From NCBI GenBank assembly GCA_903911355.1, contig CAIWDD010000092.1, positions 1 to 64,000 of the forward strand: a stretch of 64,000 bases of DNA. Direction: 5' to 3'. A model generated the notes under the pieces. It did no database searches. It saw nothing but the letters and a program-made list of their open reading frames with translations, and was not told the origin of the DNA. This document shows positions 44,604 through 54,296 of this stretch, one piece after another (within the stretch, counting starts at the first letter, position 1; each line of letters begins with the position of its first letter). The position numbers and the translations under genes are program-made. Source of the DNA: an uncultured Nodularia sp. Its GTDB lineage: Bacteria; Cyanobacteriota; Cyanobacteriia; Cyanobacteriales; Nostocaceae.

Positions 44604-44960
44604 TTACTTGTTCAAAATAGCGGCTTTGAGGCTAGAGACTTTAGCCATTGCAGCGCTAGCGTCTTCTGCTGACACTCCACTAGCAGTCATGGCTGCAGTC
44701 AGGTGCTTGCTCACAGCTTCAAAGTGTTGCTCACTGAGCTTCATCCCTGAGTGGGTTTTGTCCATAGCACGGCCAGAGTATTGCTTTGGACCTTCGAGAA
44801 TTTGAGAGAAGAAAGCAATTTGATGAGCGCGTTGTTTCGCCATATCGGTTTTAGCGAAGAAGCCTTTGAGGCTGTTGTCTGCCATAATGCTGTTGTGAAA
44901 GGCATCAACTACTTTCTCAATTGTTGGCTGTCCACCAATTTTGTCGTACAATGTACTCAT
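44604..44960 (-). CDS. glbN: cyanoglobin (truncated hemoglobin) GlbN
   Basis: 118-residue group I truncated hemoglobin: MSTLYDKIGGQPTIEKVVDA at the N-terminus, FFAKTDMAKQRAHQIAFFSQ with the distal region and the proximal His in GMKLSEQHFEAVSKHL near residue 70. The ATG at 44960 has a good AGGA site and gives the length known for GlbN of Nostoc commune, where glbN also lies between nifU and nifH. It probably binds oxygen near nitrogenase under low-oxygen conditions. Confidence 0.94.
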   Translation of the reverse strand: MSTLYDKIGGQPTIEKVVDAFHNSIMADNSLKGFFAKTDMAKQRAHQIAFFSQILEGPKQYSGRAMDKTHSGMKLSEQHFEAVSKHLTAAMTASGVSAEDASAAMAKVSSLKAAILNK

Positions 44961-45151
44961 GTCCTGTTCCTTTCGGTGTGAGTTGGATAATGCTATCGGC
45001 AATGAGGTGTGAAATACTTTCACCTATGTGCTGTTGCTGTCCTTGTTCAGTAGGAATGAATTGATGTGGCGATATCTATCTGCTTCAACTCCTACTTGCC
45101 GAATATTCAATGGTTAACAGGTTGTATTTCCGCTGTGTGTAAGTCTCAAAG

Positions 45152-46054
45152 TTATGGTTCCACCGCTTCTACTACCAAGTTTTGGCTCACACGTTCTTTT
45201 AACCTAGCTTCAATAGCAATCTTGAGAGTAGCTGTGCTGCTAGAACAAGAACCACAAGCGCCTTGGAGTAGTACCTTGACTTTATTGCCTTCTACGTCGT
45301 AGAGTTCCACATCTCCACCATCAGCAATCAGTACGGGTCTAACTTCTTCATCGAGAACTTTTTGAATGAGTGCAATTGTTTGCACATTGGTTAAAGGTTT
45401 TGATGATGGCTGGGGAGAGTGAGCAACTGCGACTTTATGCTTAGTGTCAGCGGTTAAAGCGGCTTTTTCCTTTACATCTCTTATAATATCATCAATATTC
45501 GCTAAACAGGAACCGCATCCGCCACCAGCTTTTACATAATTTGTTACTTGTTCGGCTTCCGTAAGATGATTTTCTACAATCACACGGCGAATTTTGGCTT
45601 CAGTAATCCCAAAGCAGCTACAAATCAATGCACCTTCTTCATCGTCATCATGGGTAGGGAGGGCTATACCTCGATAATTATAAATAGCCGCTTCTAAAGC
45701 TTCTTGTCCCATGACAGAACAGTGCATCTTAGCTTCTGGTAAGCCACCGAGGTAATCTGCAATCTCTTTATTAGAGATTTTCAAAGCTTCATCGAGGGTT
45801 AAACCCTTGACCATTTCAGTTAAAGCACTCGAAGATGCGATCGCACTAGTACAGCCAAAGGTTTGAAAGCGAGCATCTAATATTTTATCAGATTCGACCT
45901 CAACTTTGAGGTGTAGTCGCAGAGCATCACCACAAGCAATACTCCCAACCTCACCGGTGGCCACCTTAACACCAGGTTCGCTGGTTTCTTCAATAGCTCC
46001 CTGATTTTTGGGATTGTAAAACAAGTCTAATACTTTATCTGTGTAGTCCCACAT
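45152..46054 (-). CDS. nifU: nitrogenase Fe-S scaffold NifU
   Basis: 300-residue, three-domain scaffold. An IscU-like N-terminal domain (GDALRLHLKVE, FGCTSAIASSSALTEMVKG, MHCSVMGQEALE), a central BFD-like [2Fe-2S] domain (ICSCFGITEAKIRR, then GGGCGSCL) and a C-terminal Nfu domain (LLQGACGSCSSSTATLK) are all present. Clusters assembled here with sulfur from NifS supply the Fe protein and cofactor synthesis. The ATG at 46054 gives MWDYTDKVLDLFYNP. Confidence 0.97.
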   Translation of the reverse strand: MWDYTDKVLDLFYNPKNQGAIEETSEPGVKVATGEVGSIACGDALRLHLKVEVESDKILDARFQTFGCTSAIASSSALTEMVKGLTLDEALKISNKEIADYLGGLPEAKMHCSVMGQEALEAAIYNYRGIALPTHDDDEEGALICSCFGITEAKIRRVIVENHLTEAEQVTNYVKAGGGCGSCLANIDDIIRDVKEKAALTADTKHKVAVAHSPQPSSKPLTNVQTIALIQKVLDEEVRPVLIADGGDVELYDVEGNKVKVLLQGACGSCSSSTATLKIAIEARLKERVSQNLVVEAVEP

Positions 46055-46146
46055 GGTCAATTTTGGATTTGAGATTTTGGATTTTAGATGAGGGACTAGG
46101 AACTAGGGATGAGAAAAAATTCTACATACCCCATACCCAGCAGTCC

Positions 46147-47343
46147 CTAGCTATGAATGAGTGCTTGTTCTTGCAGCCAACCGGCATTATCATTCTGGAA
46201 AGGGGACATAGCCCGTAAACGTTGGACAATATCAGGCATTACCTCTATAACCCTGTCAATTTCCGACTCTGTAGTGTAGCGAGACAGACTAAAACGAATA
46301 GAGCCATGTAAAGTAGTATAGGGTAAACCCATTGCCCGCAAAACGTGGGAAGGTTCTAAAGACCCAGAAGTACAAGCAGAACCAGAGGAAGCACAGATAC
46401 CATGCTTGTTGAGGGAGAGCAGAATTGCTTCACCTTCAATATATTTGAAACCAATATTAGTGGTGTTAGGTAATCTCTGCGTTACGTCGCCATTGACTTC
46501 ACAGTCAGGAATTTTGGCCAGTAAGGTTTGCTCTAAGCGATCGCGCAATTTTCTTTCTCTGGCGGTAGCCTCTTCTAAATGTAATAATTCTAACTCTGCG
46601 GCTTTACCTAAAGCAATAATACCCGGAACGTTTTCTGTTCCCGCCCGACGTCCCCGCTCTTGGTGTCCACCAATCAGCAAAGGACGGAACCGCACACCGC
46701 GACGGACATACAAAGCACCAATTCCCTTAGGAGCATGGATCTTGTGACCAGACAGAGTTAACATATCTATGGTACTAGTCTTCATGTTCATGGGAATTTT
46801 CCCCACAGCTTGCACCGCGTCCACATGAAAGATAGCGCCAGACTGTTTGACTCTTAACCCAACTTGCTCAATAGGAAACACCGTACCTGTTTCATTATTG
46901 GCATACATGATTGTTACCAAGGCGGTGTTCCCAGTCAGAGAAGCTTCTAACTCATCTAAATCTAACTGTCCCTGAGAATTAACCGAAAGATAGGTAACAG
47001 TATAACCTTGAGTTTCCAGTTGTTTGCAGACATTCAAAACTGCTGGGTGTTCAACCTGGGTAGTAATAATATGTCGCTTTTGGGGTTGTGCTAACAATGC
47101 AGCCCGAATGGCGGCGTTATCTCCCTCTGTACCACAACTAGTGTAGACAATTTCCGACTCATCAGCACCAATCAGGGCGGCTAGTTGTTGGCGTGCTGTT
47201 TTCACAGCTTTGCCCAGTTGTCCACCAAAGGTGTGCATACTAGAAGGATTACCGTAGTAGTCCCGTAGATAAGGCAACATCACCTCTAAAACTTCCGGGT
47301 CTACTTTTGTTGTAGCATTATTGTCTAGATAAATGATGCTCAT
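46147..47343 (-). CDS. nifS: nitrogenase cysteine desulfurase NifS
   Basis: 398-residue PLP enzyme that takes sulfur from cysteine for NifU. Starts MSIIYLDNNATTKVDPEVLE; HVDAVQAVGKIP carries the PLP-binding Asp, LSGHKIHAPKG the PLP Lys (near residue 202), and CASSGSACTSGSLEPSHVL the active-site Cys loop near residue 325. Its start overlaps the end of fdxN by 4 bp. Confidence 0.97.
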   Translation of the reverse strand: MSIIYLDNNATTKVDPEVLEVMLPYLRDYYGNPSSMHTFGGQLGKAVKTARQQLAALIGADESEIVYTSCGTEGDNAAIRAALLAQPQKRHIITTQVEHPAVLNVCKQLETQGYTVTYLSVNSQGQLDLDELEASLTGNTALVTIMYANNETGTVFPIEQVGLRVKQSGAIFHVDAVQAVGKIPMNMKTSTIDMLTLSGHKIHAPKGIGALYVRRGVRFRPLLIGGHQERGRRAGTENVPGIIALGKAAELELLHLEEATARERKLRDRLEQTLLAKIPDCEVNGDVTQRLPNTTNIGFKYIEGEAILLSLNKHGICASSGSACTSGSLEPSHVLRAMGLPYTTLHGSIRFSLSRYTTESEIDRVIEVMPDIVQRLRAMSPFQNDNAGWLQEQALIHS

Positions 47344-47693
47344 CCTGATACACCTACTACTTCGCTCTGATGTCGAGATAATTGCTCGGAGAATTTTTGG
47401 GAGTAATAATTAAACCAACGCTCCCAATAATCTTGTTTTTTGGTTAATTTTGCTAAAGAGCGATTGTAATTAGCAAACCAGCTTTCCCAATAATCGTGGG
47501 GTTGTTTTACACAACCATTAGAAGTAGGACAAATAGCTTGACACTGAGGGACAGAGTAAATACTACCAGCGCAGTTTGTGCAAAGTGCAGCATCAATTAC
47601 ATGAAGACCGTCAATTACTTTAACTGCGTCATTGGGACATACAGACAGACAACGATTACAGGAAATACATTGGCTAGTGATTTGATAAGCCAT
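47340..47693 (-). CDS. fdxN: bacterial-type 4Fe-4S ferredoxin FdxN
   Basis: 117-residue ferredoxin with CISCNRCLSVCPNDAV at the N-terminus (first cluster) and CTNCAGSIYSVPQCQAICPTSNGC (second cluster, with an inserted loop), as is usual for nif-linked FdxN, followed by an aromatic-rich tail. In Nostoc PCC 7120 this gene is broken by a 55-kb excision element; here it is continuous. It lies in the order nifB-fdxN-nifS-nifU. Confidence 0.95.
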   Translation of the reverse strand: MAYQITSQCISCNRCLSVCPNDAVKVIDGLHVIDAALCTNCAGSIYSVPQCQAICPTSNGCVKQPHDYWESWFANYNRSLAKLTKKQDYWERWFNYYSQKFSEQLSRHQSEVVGVSG

Positions 47694-47765
47694 GATTATT
47701 CTCCTTTGTGATTACTGAGTATGGGGTACTGGGTATGGGGAAATATATCCCCTATTCCCTACTCC

Positions 47766-49214
47766 CTAATCCTGATTGGCTAATTCCTGGATATATTGCT
47801 CGTAAAATTCCAAAGCAACTTTTGAAATCACGTCGTAAGCTTCAACAGTCTGTATTCCCGCTGCTTGCAATTTCTCTTGAGGACAGTTACCAATCTTAGA
47901 GACTAAAATTGCTTTGCAATCTGCGATCGCTGCCATAATATGCTCAAAAGTGGCTTCTTCTCCAAATCCACCTTGACAATATTGGTCAATTCTACGATGA
48001 CCCACAAAGCTAACTTGATTACCATCCACCTCATAAATCTGGAATTCCTTCGCATGACCGAAGTGTTGGTTAACCAATCCACCGCCCTTGGTGGCTACTG
48101 CAACCAAGATTTTAGGATTATTGGCAAATTTCTTGCCCTTCTGCGCCTTTTCCTTGGCTATTTTTAGTTCTTGTTTAAACTTCTCAATCCCTTCATGAAC
48201 AACAGTCCGTTGTTCCAGGTCATATTCTGGGGACATTTCCAAGAACTTATCCTTAGTAAATTCTTGGCTGCGGTCTTCTCCTAATAATCCTACCGCATCG
48301 GCTCGGCATTGACGACAATGGCGCATCATTTTCATATTACCGGCGCAATTGTCTTGTAGTGCCTTCACTTCCTTAGGTGTAGGGCCACGTTGACCTGTTA
48401 AGCCAAAATGTGTACCATGTTCCGGTGCTGAAATCAAAGGCATAATGTTGTGCAAGAATGCACCATTTTCACGAATCATTTTATTGACTTCGATCAGGTG
48501 CTGATCATTAATCCCCGGAATCATCACGGAGTTAACTTTGCACAAAATATCAGCTTCTTTGAGTGCTTGTAATCCTTCCATCTGCTTCTCTAGCAGAATT
48601 TTAGCACCTTCAACACCTCTATAACGCTTGCGCTTGTAGTGAACCCAAGAATAAATCTGAGCGCCGATTTCTGGGTCTATGGTATTCAGGGTAATAGTAA
48701 CGTGATCTATATTTAGTTGTTTGATGCGGTCAATGTATTCTGGTAACATTAAACCATTAGTTGAAAGGCAAAGCTTAATATCTGGTGCCTTGTCTGCAAT
48801 CAATTCAAATGTCCGGAAAGTCTTTTCAGGATTCGCCAATGGGTCACCAGGTCCGGCAATTCCCACCACTGTCATTTGGGGAATTTTACCTGCAATTACC
48901 AAAGCCTTGTGTGCAGCTTCTTCTGGTGTCAGCAGTTCGCTCACCACTCCAGGACGACTTTCGTTAGCACAATCGTATTTACGGTTACAATAGTTGCATT
49001 GAATATTACAGGCTGGTGCAACTGCAACGTGCATTCTGGCGTAGTGGTGATGAGCGTCTTCGCTATAACAGGGATGTTTGGCGATACGTTCTTGAAGCTT
49101 TTGATCCATTTCTCCGGTGGTGCTGCTGTCGCATCCACAACCACCTGATTTTGCTGGGTTTGATGCTGGTTCCTGATGCTCGGAGGTGAGGAGTCCGCTA
49201 GACGGTAGTGTCAT
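47766..49214 (-). CDS. nifB: FeMo-cofactor biosynthesis radical SAM protein NifB
   Basis: 482-residue protein that makes NifB-co. The radical SAM motif is CNIQCNYC near residue 70, followed by the conserved [24 protein letters not shown] near residue 295 holds further cluster Cys residues. The last 100 residues form a NifX-like cofactor-binding domain ([16 protein letters not shown]). The ATG at 49214 (MTLPSSG) is chosen over an in-frame TTG 12 bp upstream. Uninterrupted. Confidence 0.97.
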   Translation of the reverse strand: MTLPSSGLLTSEHQEPASNPAKSGGCGCDSSTTGEMDQKLQERIAKHPCYSEDAHHHYARMHVAVAPACNIQCNYCNRKYDCANESRPGVVSELLTPEEAAHKALVIAGKIPQMTVVGIAGPGDPLANPEKTFRTFELIADKAPDIKLCLSTNGLMLPEYIDRIKQLNIDHVTITLNTIDPEIGAQIYSWVHYKRKRYRGVEGAKILLEKQMEGLQALKEADILCKVNSVMIPGINDQHLIEVNKMIRENGAFLHNIMPLISAPEHGTHFGLTGQRGPTPKEVKALQDNCAGNMKMMRHCRQCRADAVGLLGEDRSQEFTKDKFLEMSPEYDLEQRTVVHEGIEKFKQELKIAKEKAQKGKKFANNPKILVAVATKGGGLVNQHFGHAKEFQIYEVDGNQVSFVGHRRIDQYCQGGFGEEATFEHIMAAIADCKAILVSKIGNCPQEKLQAAGIQTVEAYDVISKVALEFYEQYIQELANQD

Positions 49215-49561
49215 TGAATTTCGCAAGGGTTCAGTGGGCTAAAGGCCACAGTGGGAGATGCCGTTGCTACTGTCTTTACCTAGGAAATGAAGTCGCGTCT
49301 TCTCATCACTGCAGTTAACAGTTTGATAACTATTGACTGAGGTGTGGCTGGTGTGTGTCAACTTTTTGATCTGGGGTCGAAGTTATTGAGTACAGCCGCG
49401 ACTTCTCTTCACAAAGGCATGGTGCTATCTCATCCCTCCACTCACTCTTCGCTGTTCCTTGTGTTTAGGGCGTTGAGTGATTGGCGATATAAGATTTATA
49501 GCAGTACTTCTCAAATACTCGCCGAGCCTATGGAAGATAGAATTTATTGGATTTATTACCC

Positions 49562-49698
49562 TTGTACTCAAATTTTACCACCCCGACTGTGTGGGTTTTA
49601 CAAAGATTAATAATTTTTTTTTCGGTTAGGGGTTCTAGTATTTTTCAATTGGGGTACGAGAATTTATAAATAGGGGTTCAGGATTTCTTAGTACTCAG
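49562..49698 (-). promoter_or_regulatory. nifB-side copy of a shared regulatory array
   Basis: Read on the minus strand toward nifB: CTGAGTACT (49690-49698), CTGAACCCC (49673-49681), CTCGTACCCC (49651-49660), CTAGAACCCC (49629-49638), then TTGAGTACAA (49562-49571), followed by GGGTAATAAATCCAATAAAT. The three ACCCC motifs start exactly 22 bp apart. The same blocks in similar spacing precede the gene at 51992 (see 51728-51875). A binding site for the nif activator CnfR/PatB is a plausible but unproven reading. Confidence 0.7.
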
Positions 49699-49876
49699 TT
49701 CAAACCCATTTATAGTTAGGGTTTTAGCCTATTATTTATCAACTTTCAGGTACATAAATCTGTACTCAAAACCGCCTTAAGTCCTATTTCTCATTACCAG
49801 GAATAGCGGCTCAATGGGTGAAAAACACAGAGCAGGTTTATGTCGTACCACTCCCAATACAAGGGAAATTCCATTC

Positions 49877-49940
49877 TGTATCTAACCTATCATTTTTTTT
49901 GACGTAAAAATGCAGTTCATCTTTATTTAATTTTTACTGA
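49877..49940. repeat. duplicated 65-bp segment, copy 1
   Basis: Shares TGTATCTAAC-C/A-TATCATTTTTT and TTATTTAATTTTT with 50254-50319, 377 bp away, in the same orientation. The two are about three-quarters alike by eye. Confidence 0.55.
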
Positions 49941-50253
49941 CAATTAACCTCAAGTCCTAGCACCTGGCTAAATCAGGCGGTTTGTTGAGAAAAAATAAAA
50001 CTTAAACTCTTAATTTTCCCTGGCACAAGCGCTGTTAATCAGGTGCTTTTGAGAATGATGCAATATCTGAAAACTCTGGATGAATTGCATAATCAACACT
50101 CAACAAACAAGTACATTAACTCTAATCATACAGCTATTGAGAATTAATGGCTATAAGCAAAAATGATAAGTTCATAGTGAGCATATATCCCTAAATAGGC
50201 AGAAGTTGAGGATTTTGCCAAGTCAAAATTGAGAAATGGCAACAGTTTAATTA

Positions 50254-50319
50254 TGTATCTAACATATCATTTTTTCTGGTGCAAAAGTTGCCTTTTATAT
50301 TTATTTAATTTTTTCGTGA
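50254..50319. repeat. duplicated 65-bp segment, copy 2
   Basis: Starts TGTATCTAACATATCATTTT and ends TATTTAATTTTTTCGTGA. Same orientation as copy 1 at 49877. It lies between nifB and the methyltransferase-HIT gene. Confidence 0.55.
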
Positions 50320-50538
50320 TAAAAATACCTAAAAAATGCTCAAGAGGTTTGAGAAATCTTAATTCCAACAAGTTTAGAGATGGTAAACTTATCCGGTGAA
50401 AAGTAGCTTGAATCATACAGCAGGTTTCCAGCAAATCAAACCAACATAAATCTTCTGGGGTGGATATCTTACCCTGGTCTGTATACCGGTCAGTTCAGGA
50501 ATTGGGCGCTGAAACAACCCGGAGGAAACGGCAATTTC

Positions 50539-51399
50539 TCATGTCCGAGGAATCACTTTTCTGATACCACTTTTACCAACAGCATCACCTTTGTAACGAG
50601 GGATAACATGAATACTGGCGTGCATAATATTTTGACCCCCCGCTCTATTGACGTTCATACCGACATTAAAACCATCAGGGGCAAATTCTGTTTTGAGAAT
50701 TTCCTGGACTTTATTCACCATCAACCAGCAAGCAGACTGTTCTTTGAGTGGTAAGTCAAAATAGTTACCAATATGACGTTTAGGAATAACTAAAGTGTGA
50801 CCTTTACTGATGGGATAACCATCAAACATAGCATAGGCGGTCGCTGATTCTGTCACTAATCTGAGATGTTTATGAGGATTACAAAATATACAATAATTGG
50901 TAGAATTTCGCTGTTGATTATAATGAACATATTCATATATTTCGCGCATTTCATCTGAGTACAATGAATTAAAGGGAAGTCTAGCTAAACATTGATATGT
51001 AGGCTTTTTGTGGACATAATGTTCTCTAAATCCTTCCCTTTTGATATCTCTCCTCACGGCATAATAAGCTTTACCTCCTGGTTTTAACAGATGAGATATT
51101 TCCATGAGGATATTAGCTTGTTCTTCAGGGAACACAACATTTAAAACATAAAAACAAATGATTGTGTCAAACTTGACTTGAGGATATTGGGGAAAATAAT
51201 GAGGGTCATAGCCTGTAATATCAAAGCCTTTTTGACTGATAATCTTGACATCATTACCAAAACCGCAACCAAAATCTAATATTTGGCCTTTTAACAGGTT
51301 TTGATTTAATAAAAACTCTGCCGGAAATGATAAGGAAGTTCTTTCAATGGCGGTGAGATGGCTGAATAGATTTTTCTGCTGTTTCATGGAATTTGGCAA
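50539..51399 (-). CDS. bifunctional SAM methyltransferase / HIT family protein
   Basis: 286-residue two-domain protein. The N-terminal part (residues about 30-135) is a class I methyltransferase with ILDFGCGFGNDV as SAM-binding motif and IICFYVLNVVFPEE as motif IV region. The C-terminal part (about 170-286) is HIT-like: CIFCNPHKHLRL, GYPISKGHTLVIPKRHIGNY and GGQNIMHASIHVIPRYKGD. The central His of the H-x-H-x-H triad is Ser here (HASIH). Domain order is known from other bacteria; its link to nif is unclear. It reads leftward, divergent from the nifV group. Confidence 0.85.
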   Translation of the reverse strand: MPNSMKQQKNLFSHLTAIERTSLSFPAEFLLNQNLLKGQILDFGCGFGNDVKIISQKGFDITGYDPHYFPQYPQVKFDTIICFYVLNVVFPEEQANILMEISHLLKPGGKAYYAVRRDIKREGFREHYVHKKPTYQCLARLPFNSLYSDEMREIYEYVHYNQQRNSTNYCIFCNPHKHLRLVTESATAYAMFDGYPISKGHTLVIPKRHIGNYFDLPLKEQSACWLMVNKVQEILKTEFAPDGFNVGMNVNRAGGQNIMHASIHVIPRYKGDAVGKSGIRKVIPRT

Positions 51400-51991
51400 T
51401 GCACACTATCGGTGTATTAGCACAAGTAAACTTGCGTAAATAAATTACACTCTAGCATTCCCCTGAGTGTCTTCTGGAGATAAGTAAACTTTGACAAAGT
51501 TTATATTAAGAAACGTATACATATACACAGACAAAAAAACCTAAAACAAAATAAAGAAACCTGTTTTTTCCCTGGACAAATCCTAGAATAGGAATCGTAG
51601 CTGGGTATACAGATATATGACTTATCATCCTGTTTACCTCATCTTGACGTGCCAGTGAGTACAACTTAATAAATTGCAAAATAACTTGCCTAATTCGCTG
51701 CAAACTCTTACAGGTGAAGTATTTTGTATTGAGTAGAAAAATGCTGAACCCCCTCACCTCAAAAAACTAGAACCCCCATTATTCAATACTAGTACCCTAC
51801 CCCCAGGAAAATTTTAAATTTCCCTGAAATCACCCTTGAAGATACTTGAGTACAAATGTAATTAATCCAATAAATCCAATCAGGATTGCTTGTAGTGTCC
51901 TGTTGGGAGTCACCTGATATAAGCAGAAAATAGCACATAGCTTTTTGATGTAAACCCAGGACGAGGAACTATTGACAACAGATTATTCATC
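51400..51991. other. divergent intergenic region
   Basis: Between the methyltransferase-HIT gene and the nifV-side genes. A short minus-strand reading frame at 51506-51757 (83 codons, hydrophobic end) has no support as a gene. The right half holds the regulatory array at 51728-51875. Confidence 0.55.
51728..51875 (+). promoter_or_regulatory. nifV-side copy of a shared regulatory array
   Basis: In order: ATTGAGTAG (51728-51736), CTGAACCCC (51744-51752), CTAGAACCCC (51767-51776), CTAGTACCCT (51789-51798) and TTGAGTACAA (51846-51855), followed by ATGTAATTAATCCAATAAAT. All five blocks match the array upstream of nifB in the same order and relative direction. It ends about 120 bp before the gene at 51992, so it probably drives that gene and perhaps nifVZT. 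Confidence 0.7.
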
Positions 51992-52291
51992 ATGTTTACA
52001 CCTCATAGTTCTGATTTCCCAGACGAGCAAGTTTTGGAGATTTCCTTATGCGATGAAGCAAGCGCTGTTTTTGGGATGGATGGAAAGCTCTTGTCACTTC
52101 GCTGGATCATTGCTCAACGTTTGCAAGAATTAATGATTCCCTGCTGTTGTCACAGTGATGGTTCTTTAACAGTCCAAGTCAATAACGTACTAGAAGCCAT
52201 CTTGATTCGTAGTATCCTGATGCAATTTCTCGCATCTCGCCAGGAATTAGTAGATTGGCTAGAACGTTGCTCGGATGCAGACAACTCCTAA
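51992..52291 (+). CDS. conserved small nif-linked protein
   Basis: 99-residue protein, not recognised as a named family. It has LSLRWIIAQRLQELMIPCCC followed by HSDGSLTVQVNNVLEAILIR, which looks like a small helix-strand domain with three adjacent Cys. Its stop codon abuts the next gene's ATG. Small genes in this place upstream of nifV are known in other heterocystous strains. The upstream array suggests expression with nif genes. Confidence 0.7.
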   Translation: MFTPHSSDFPDEQVLEISLCDEASAVFGMDGKLLSLRWIIAQRLQELMIPCCCHSDGSLTVQVNNVLEAILIRSILMQFLASRQELVDWLERCSDADNS

Positions 52292-52525
52292 ATGTCCTCT
52301 CTTATTTGTTCATTTTCCTATCAAGTTATGACTACCTGTGACAGTGAAAGAAAATTCATCAACTTTTTACATCAGGAGATAGAACTGACAAATGCAGATA
52401 TTGCTGTAGCCTTACGACACCGTCAGTTTGATAATGGCCCGTTACCAATGCTCCTGTGGCAATATGGACTGGTTAACTTAGAGCAATTAGAGCAGATTCT
52501 AGATTGGCTAGATAATCATCGTTAA
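52292..52525 (+). CDS. DUF2949 family protein
   Basis: 77-residue protein; the family core is RKFINFLHQEIELTNADIAVALRHRQFDNG then LPMLLWQYGLVNLEQLEQILDWLD, typical of the cyanobacterial DUF2949 family. The start is either the ATG at 52292, directly after the previous stop, or Met13 at 52328, which fits family length better. Function unknown. Confidence 0.8.
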   Translation: MSSLICSFSYQVMTTCDSERKFINFLHQEIELTNADIAVALRHRQFDNGPLPMLLWQYGLVNLEQLEQILDWLDNHR

Positions 52526-52909
52526 CAGATGTCATCTCTAATTTTCATCGGTTGACCTGACCTAACTGAAAAAATGATTATTTCTCTCAGCTTTATGCTC
52601 TAATTTACTAATAGTTTAATAAATTAATCGCTATTACAAAATAGATGATTTAGCAATAGTGAAAATAATTCTAAAATATACCTATATTTGGTTTGATGTC
52701 ATACAGATATGATGTGTTAATTTAGTTATGATTTAATAATCATGAAGATGAAATATTAAATCTGAGAGTTTATAGCATTTACCATTCATCCTATGGTTAC
52801 GCCACACCGGTTATCAGCATTTGCATTAGGCATTTACTAAACTTTTCAGGGAAATAAGCTGCCAAAACACAAGGAATATTAAGAATGGTTCCTAAGAGGG
52901 ATGTTTGAG
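52526..52909. other. nifV upstream region
   Basis: AT-rich, no gene. At 52772-52791 the sequence TATAGCATTTACCATTCATC resembles the start of the inverted-repeat elements near hupS (TATAGCATTTCCCATG). No copy of the ACCCC array is present. Confidence 0.5.
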
Positions 52910-54040
52910 ATGAATGAAATCTTAATTAATGACACTACATTACGTGATGGTGAACAAGCAGCAGGTGTTGCTTTCACTTTTGAAGAAAAAGTCGCGATCG
53001 CCAAATTTCTGGACGCTATTGGTATTCCTGAGTTAGAAGTGGGAATTCCAGCCATGGGAGATGCAGAGACACACGCCATTATAGCAATTTCCCAGTTAGG
53101 TTTGCAAGCCAAGCTTCTGGGCTGGAACCGGGCTGTAATTTCAGATATCAAAGCCTCCATGACCTGTGGTTTACAGCGAGTACATATTGCTATTCCGGTT
53201 TCTGGAATCCAAATCGCTGCTAAATTTCATGGTCAATGGCGGGTAAGTTTACAAAAACTCAAAGACTGTATCAGCTTTGCAGTAGATAAAGGTCTTTGGG
53301 TAGCAGTAGGCGGTGAAGATTCTTCTAGAGCTGACCCCAACTTCCTGTTAGATGTAGCACTTAATGCCCAAGAATGGGGCGCGTCACGTTTTCGCTTCTG
53401 CGACACTGTGGGCGTTCTCGACCCCTTCAGCACCTACGCCAAAGTTAAACAATTGGTTTCGGCTTTGTCCATTCCTGTAGAAATTCACACTCATAATGAT
53501 TTTGGCTTGGCCACTGCTAACGCCCTAGCTGGTATCAAAGCTGGAGCTACATCTGTAAATACCACAGTTAACGGCGTAGGGGAAAGGGCGGGAAATGCAG
53601 CTTTAGAAGAAGTGGTCATGTCCATTAAACGCATTTACGGCATTAATTTGGGTGTTGATACTCGCCGTTTGTTGGAACTATCACAACTGGTTGCTTCAGC
53701 CTCCAATTCTCATGTTCCACCCTGGAAAGCAATTGTGGGCGAAAATACCTTCGCTCATGAGTCGGGAATTCATGCTCACGGCGTATTGCAAAACCCCCTC
53801 ACCTACGAACCATTTGCACCGGAAGAGGTTGGTTGGGAAAGGCGTTTGGTAGTGGGTAAGCATTCTGGTAGACATCACATTAATAGTTTGTTACAGCAAA
53901 ACGACATTTTTCTTGACCCGGAGGAAACCCAGTCTGTATTGGATGCAGTTCGCCAGCAGTCAATTAAGCAAAAACGCAATCTGACTGTAGAAGAACTTTT
54001 GAGCTTGGTAAGAGAACAGAGGTACTCTCATGCAACGTGA
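52910..54040 (+). CDS. nifV: homocitrate synthase NifV
   Basis: 376-residue enzyme that makes the homocitrate ligand of FeMo-cofactor from acetyl-CoA and 2-oxoglutarate. [14 protein letters not shown] at residues 6-19 holds the catalytic Arg and metal-binding Asp; [11 protein letters not shown] near residue 190 gives the two metal His ligands; [18 protein letters not shown] and [13 protein letters not shown] follow. The ATG at 52910 (MNEILIND) is preferred since GAGGG lies 9 bp before it; an ATG 9 bp upstream has no spacing. nifZ overlaps its end by 11 bp. Confidence 0.96.
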   Translation: MNEILINDTTLRDGEQAAGVAFTFEEKVAIAKFLDAIGIPELEVGIPAMGDAETHAIIAISQLGLQAKLLGWNRAVISDIKASMTCGLQRVHIAIPVSGIQIAAKFHGQWRVSLQKLKDCISFAVDKGLWVAVGGEDSSRADPNFLLDVALNAQEWGASRFRFCDTVGVLDPFSTYAKVKQLVSALSIPVEIHTHNDFGLATANALAGIKAGATSVNTTVNGVGERAGNAALEEVVMSIKRIYGINLGVDTRRLLELSQLVASASNSHVPPWKAIVGENTFAHESGIHAHGVLQNPLTYEPFAPEEVGWERRLVVGKHSGRHHINSLLQQNDIFLDPEETQSVLDAVRQQSIKQKRNLTVEELLSLVREQRYSHAT

Positions 54041-54296
54041 TGAATTAGAACTAAACTTACCGCCTGTTTTTGAAATTGGTCAAAAAGTCAAACTTCGTAA
54101 ACTAATCAAAAACGATGGTACATTTCCCGGTCAAGAAATCGGGGCTGTTTTAGGTAATATAGGGGATATTGGCTACATAGCGAGTATAGGTACTTATCTA
54201 CAAACTTCCTATATTTATGCGGTGCATTTTCTAGAGACGGGGTTCGTTGTCGGTTGTCGGAAAAGAGAACTAGAATCGGTTGAGGAGAACTCATGA
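54030..54296 (+). CDS. nifZ: NifZ
   Basis: 88-residue NifZ family protein: [20 protein letters not shown] then [25 protein letters not shown], an SH3-like small domain. NifZ helps P-cluster maturation of the MoFe protein. It overlaps nifV and nifT, so the three genes are translated together. Confidence 0.93.
   Translation: MQRDELELNLPPVFEIGQKVKLRKLIKNDGTFPGQEIGAVLGNIGDIGYIASIGTYLQTSYIYAVHFLETGFVVGCRKRELESVEENS

Larger units (their letters stand above)
49215..50538. other. long nifB upstream region without genes
   Basis: No supported gene in 1.3 kb. It contains the regulatory array at 49562-49698 shared with the nifV side, and two similar 65-bp segments at 49877-49940 and 50254-50319. The long distance to nifB suggests a long leader or several promoters. 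Confidence 0.6.

Noticed and set aside
47340-47693. Possible fdxN element
   Set aside because: The fdxN frame is complete, with both cluster motifs in 117 continuous codons.
49344-49610. 88-codon plus-strand frame upstream of nifB
   Set aside because: Overlaps the regulatory array end, composition is unlike a protein, and no homologous family is recognised.
51506-51757. 83-codon minus-strand frame
   Set aside because: Covers the conserved CTGAACCCC regulatory motif, ends in a hydrophobic low-complexity tail and has no good start site.
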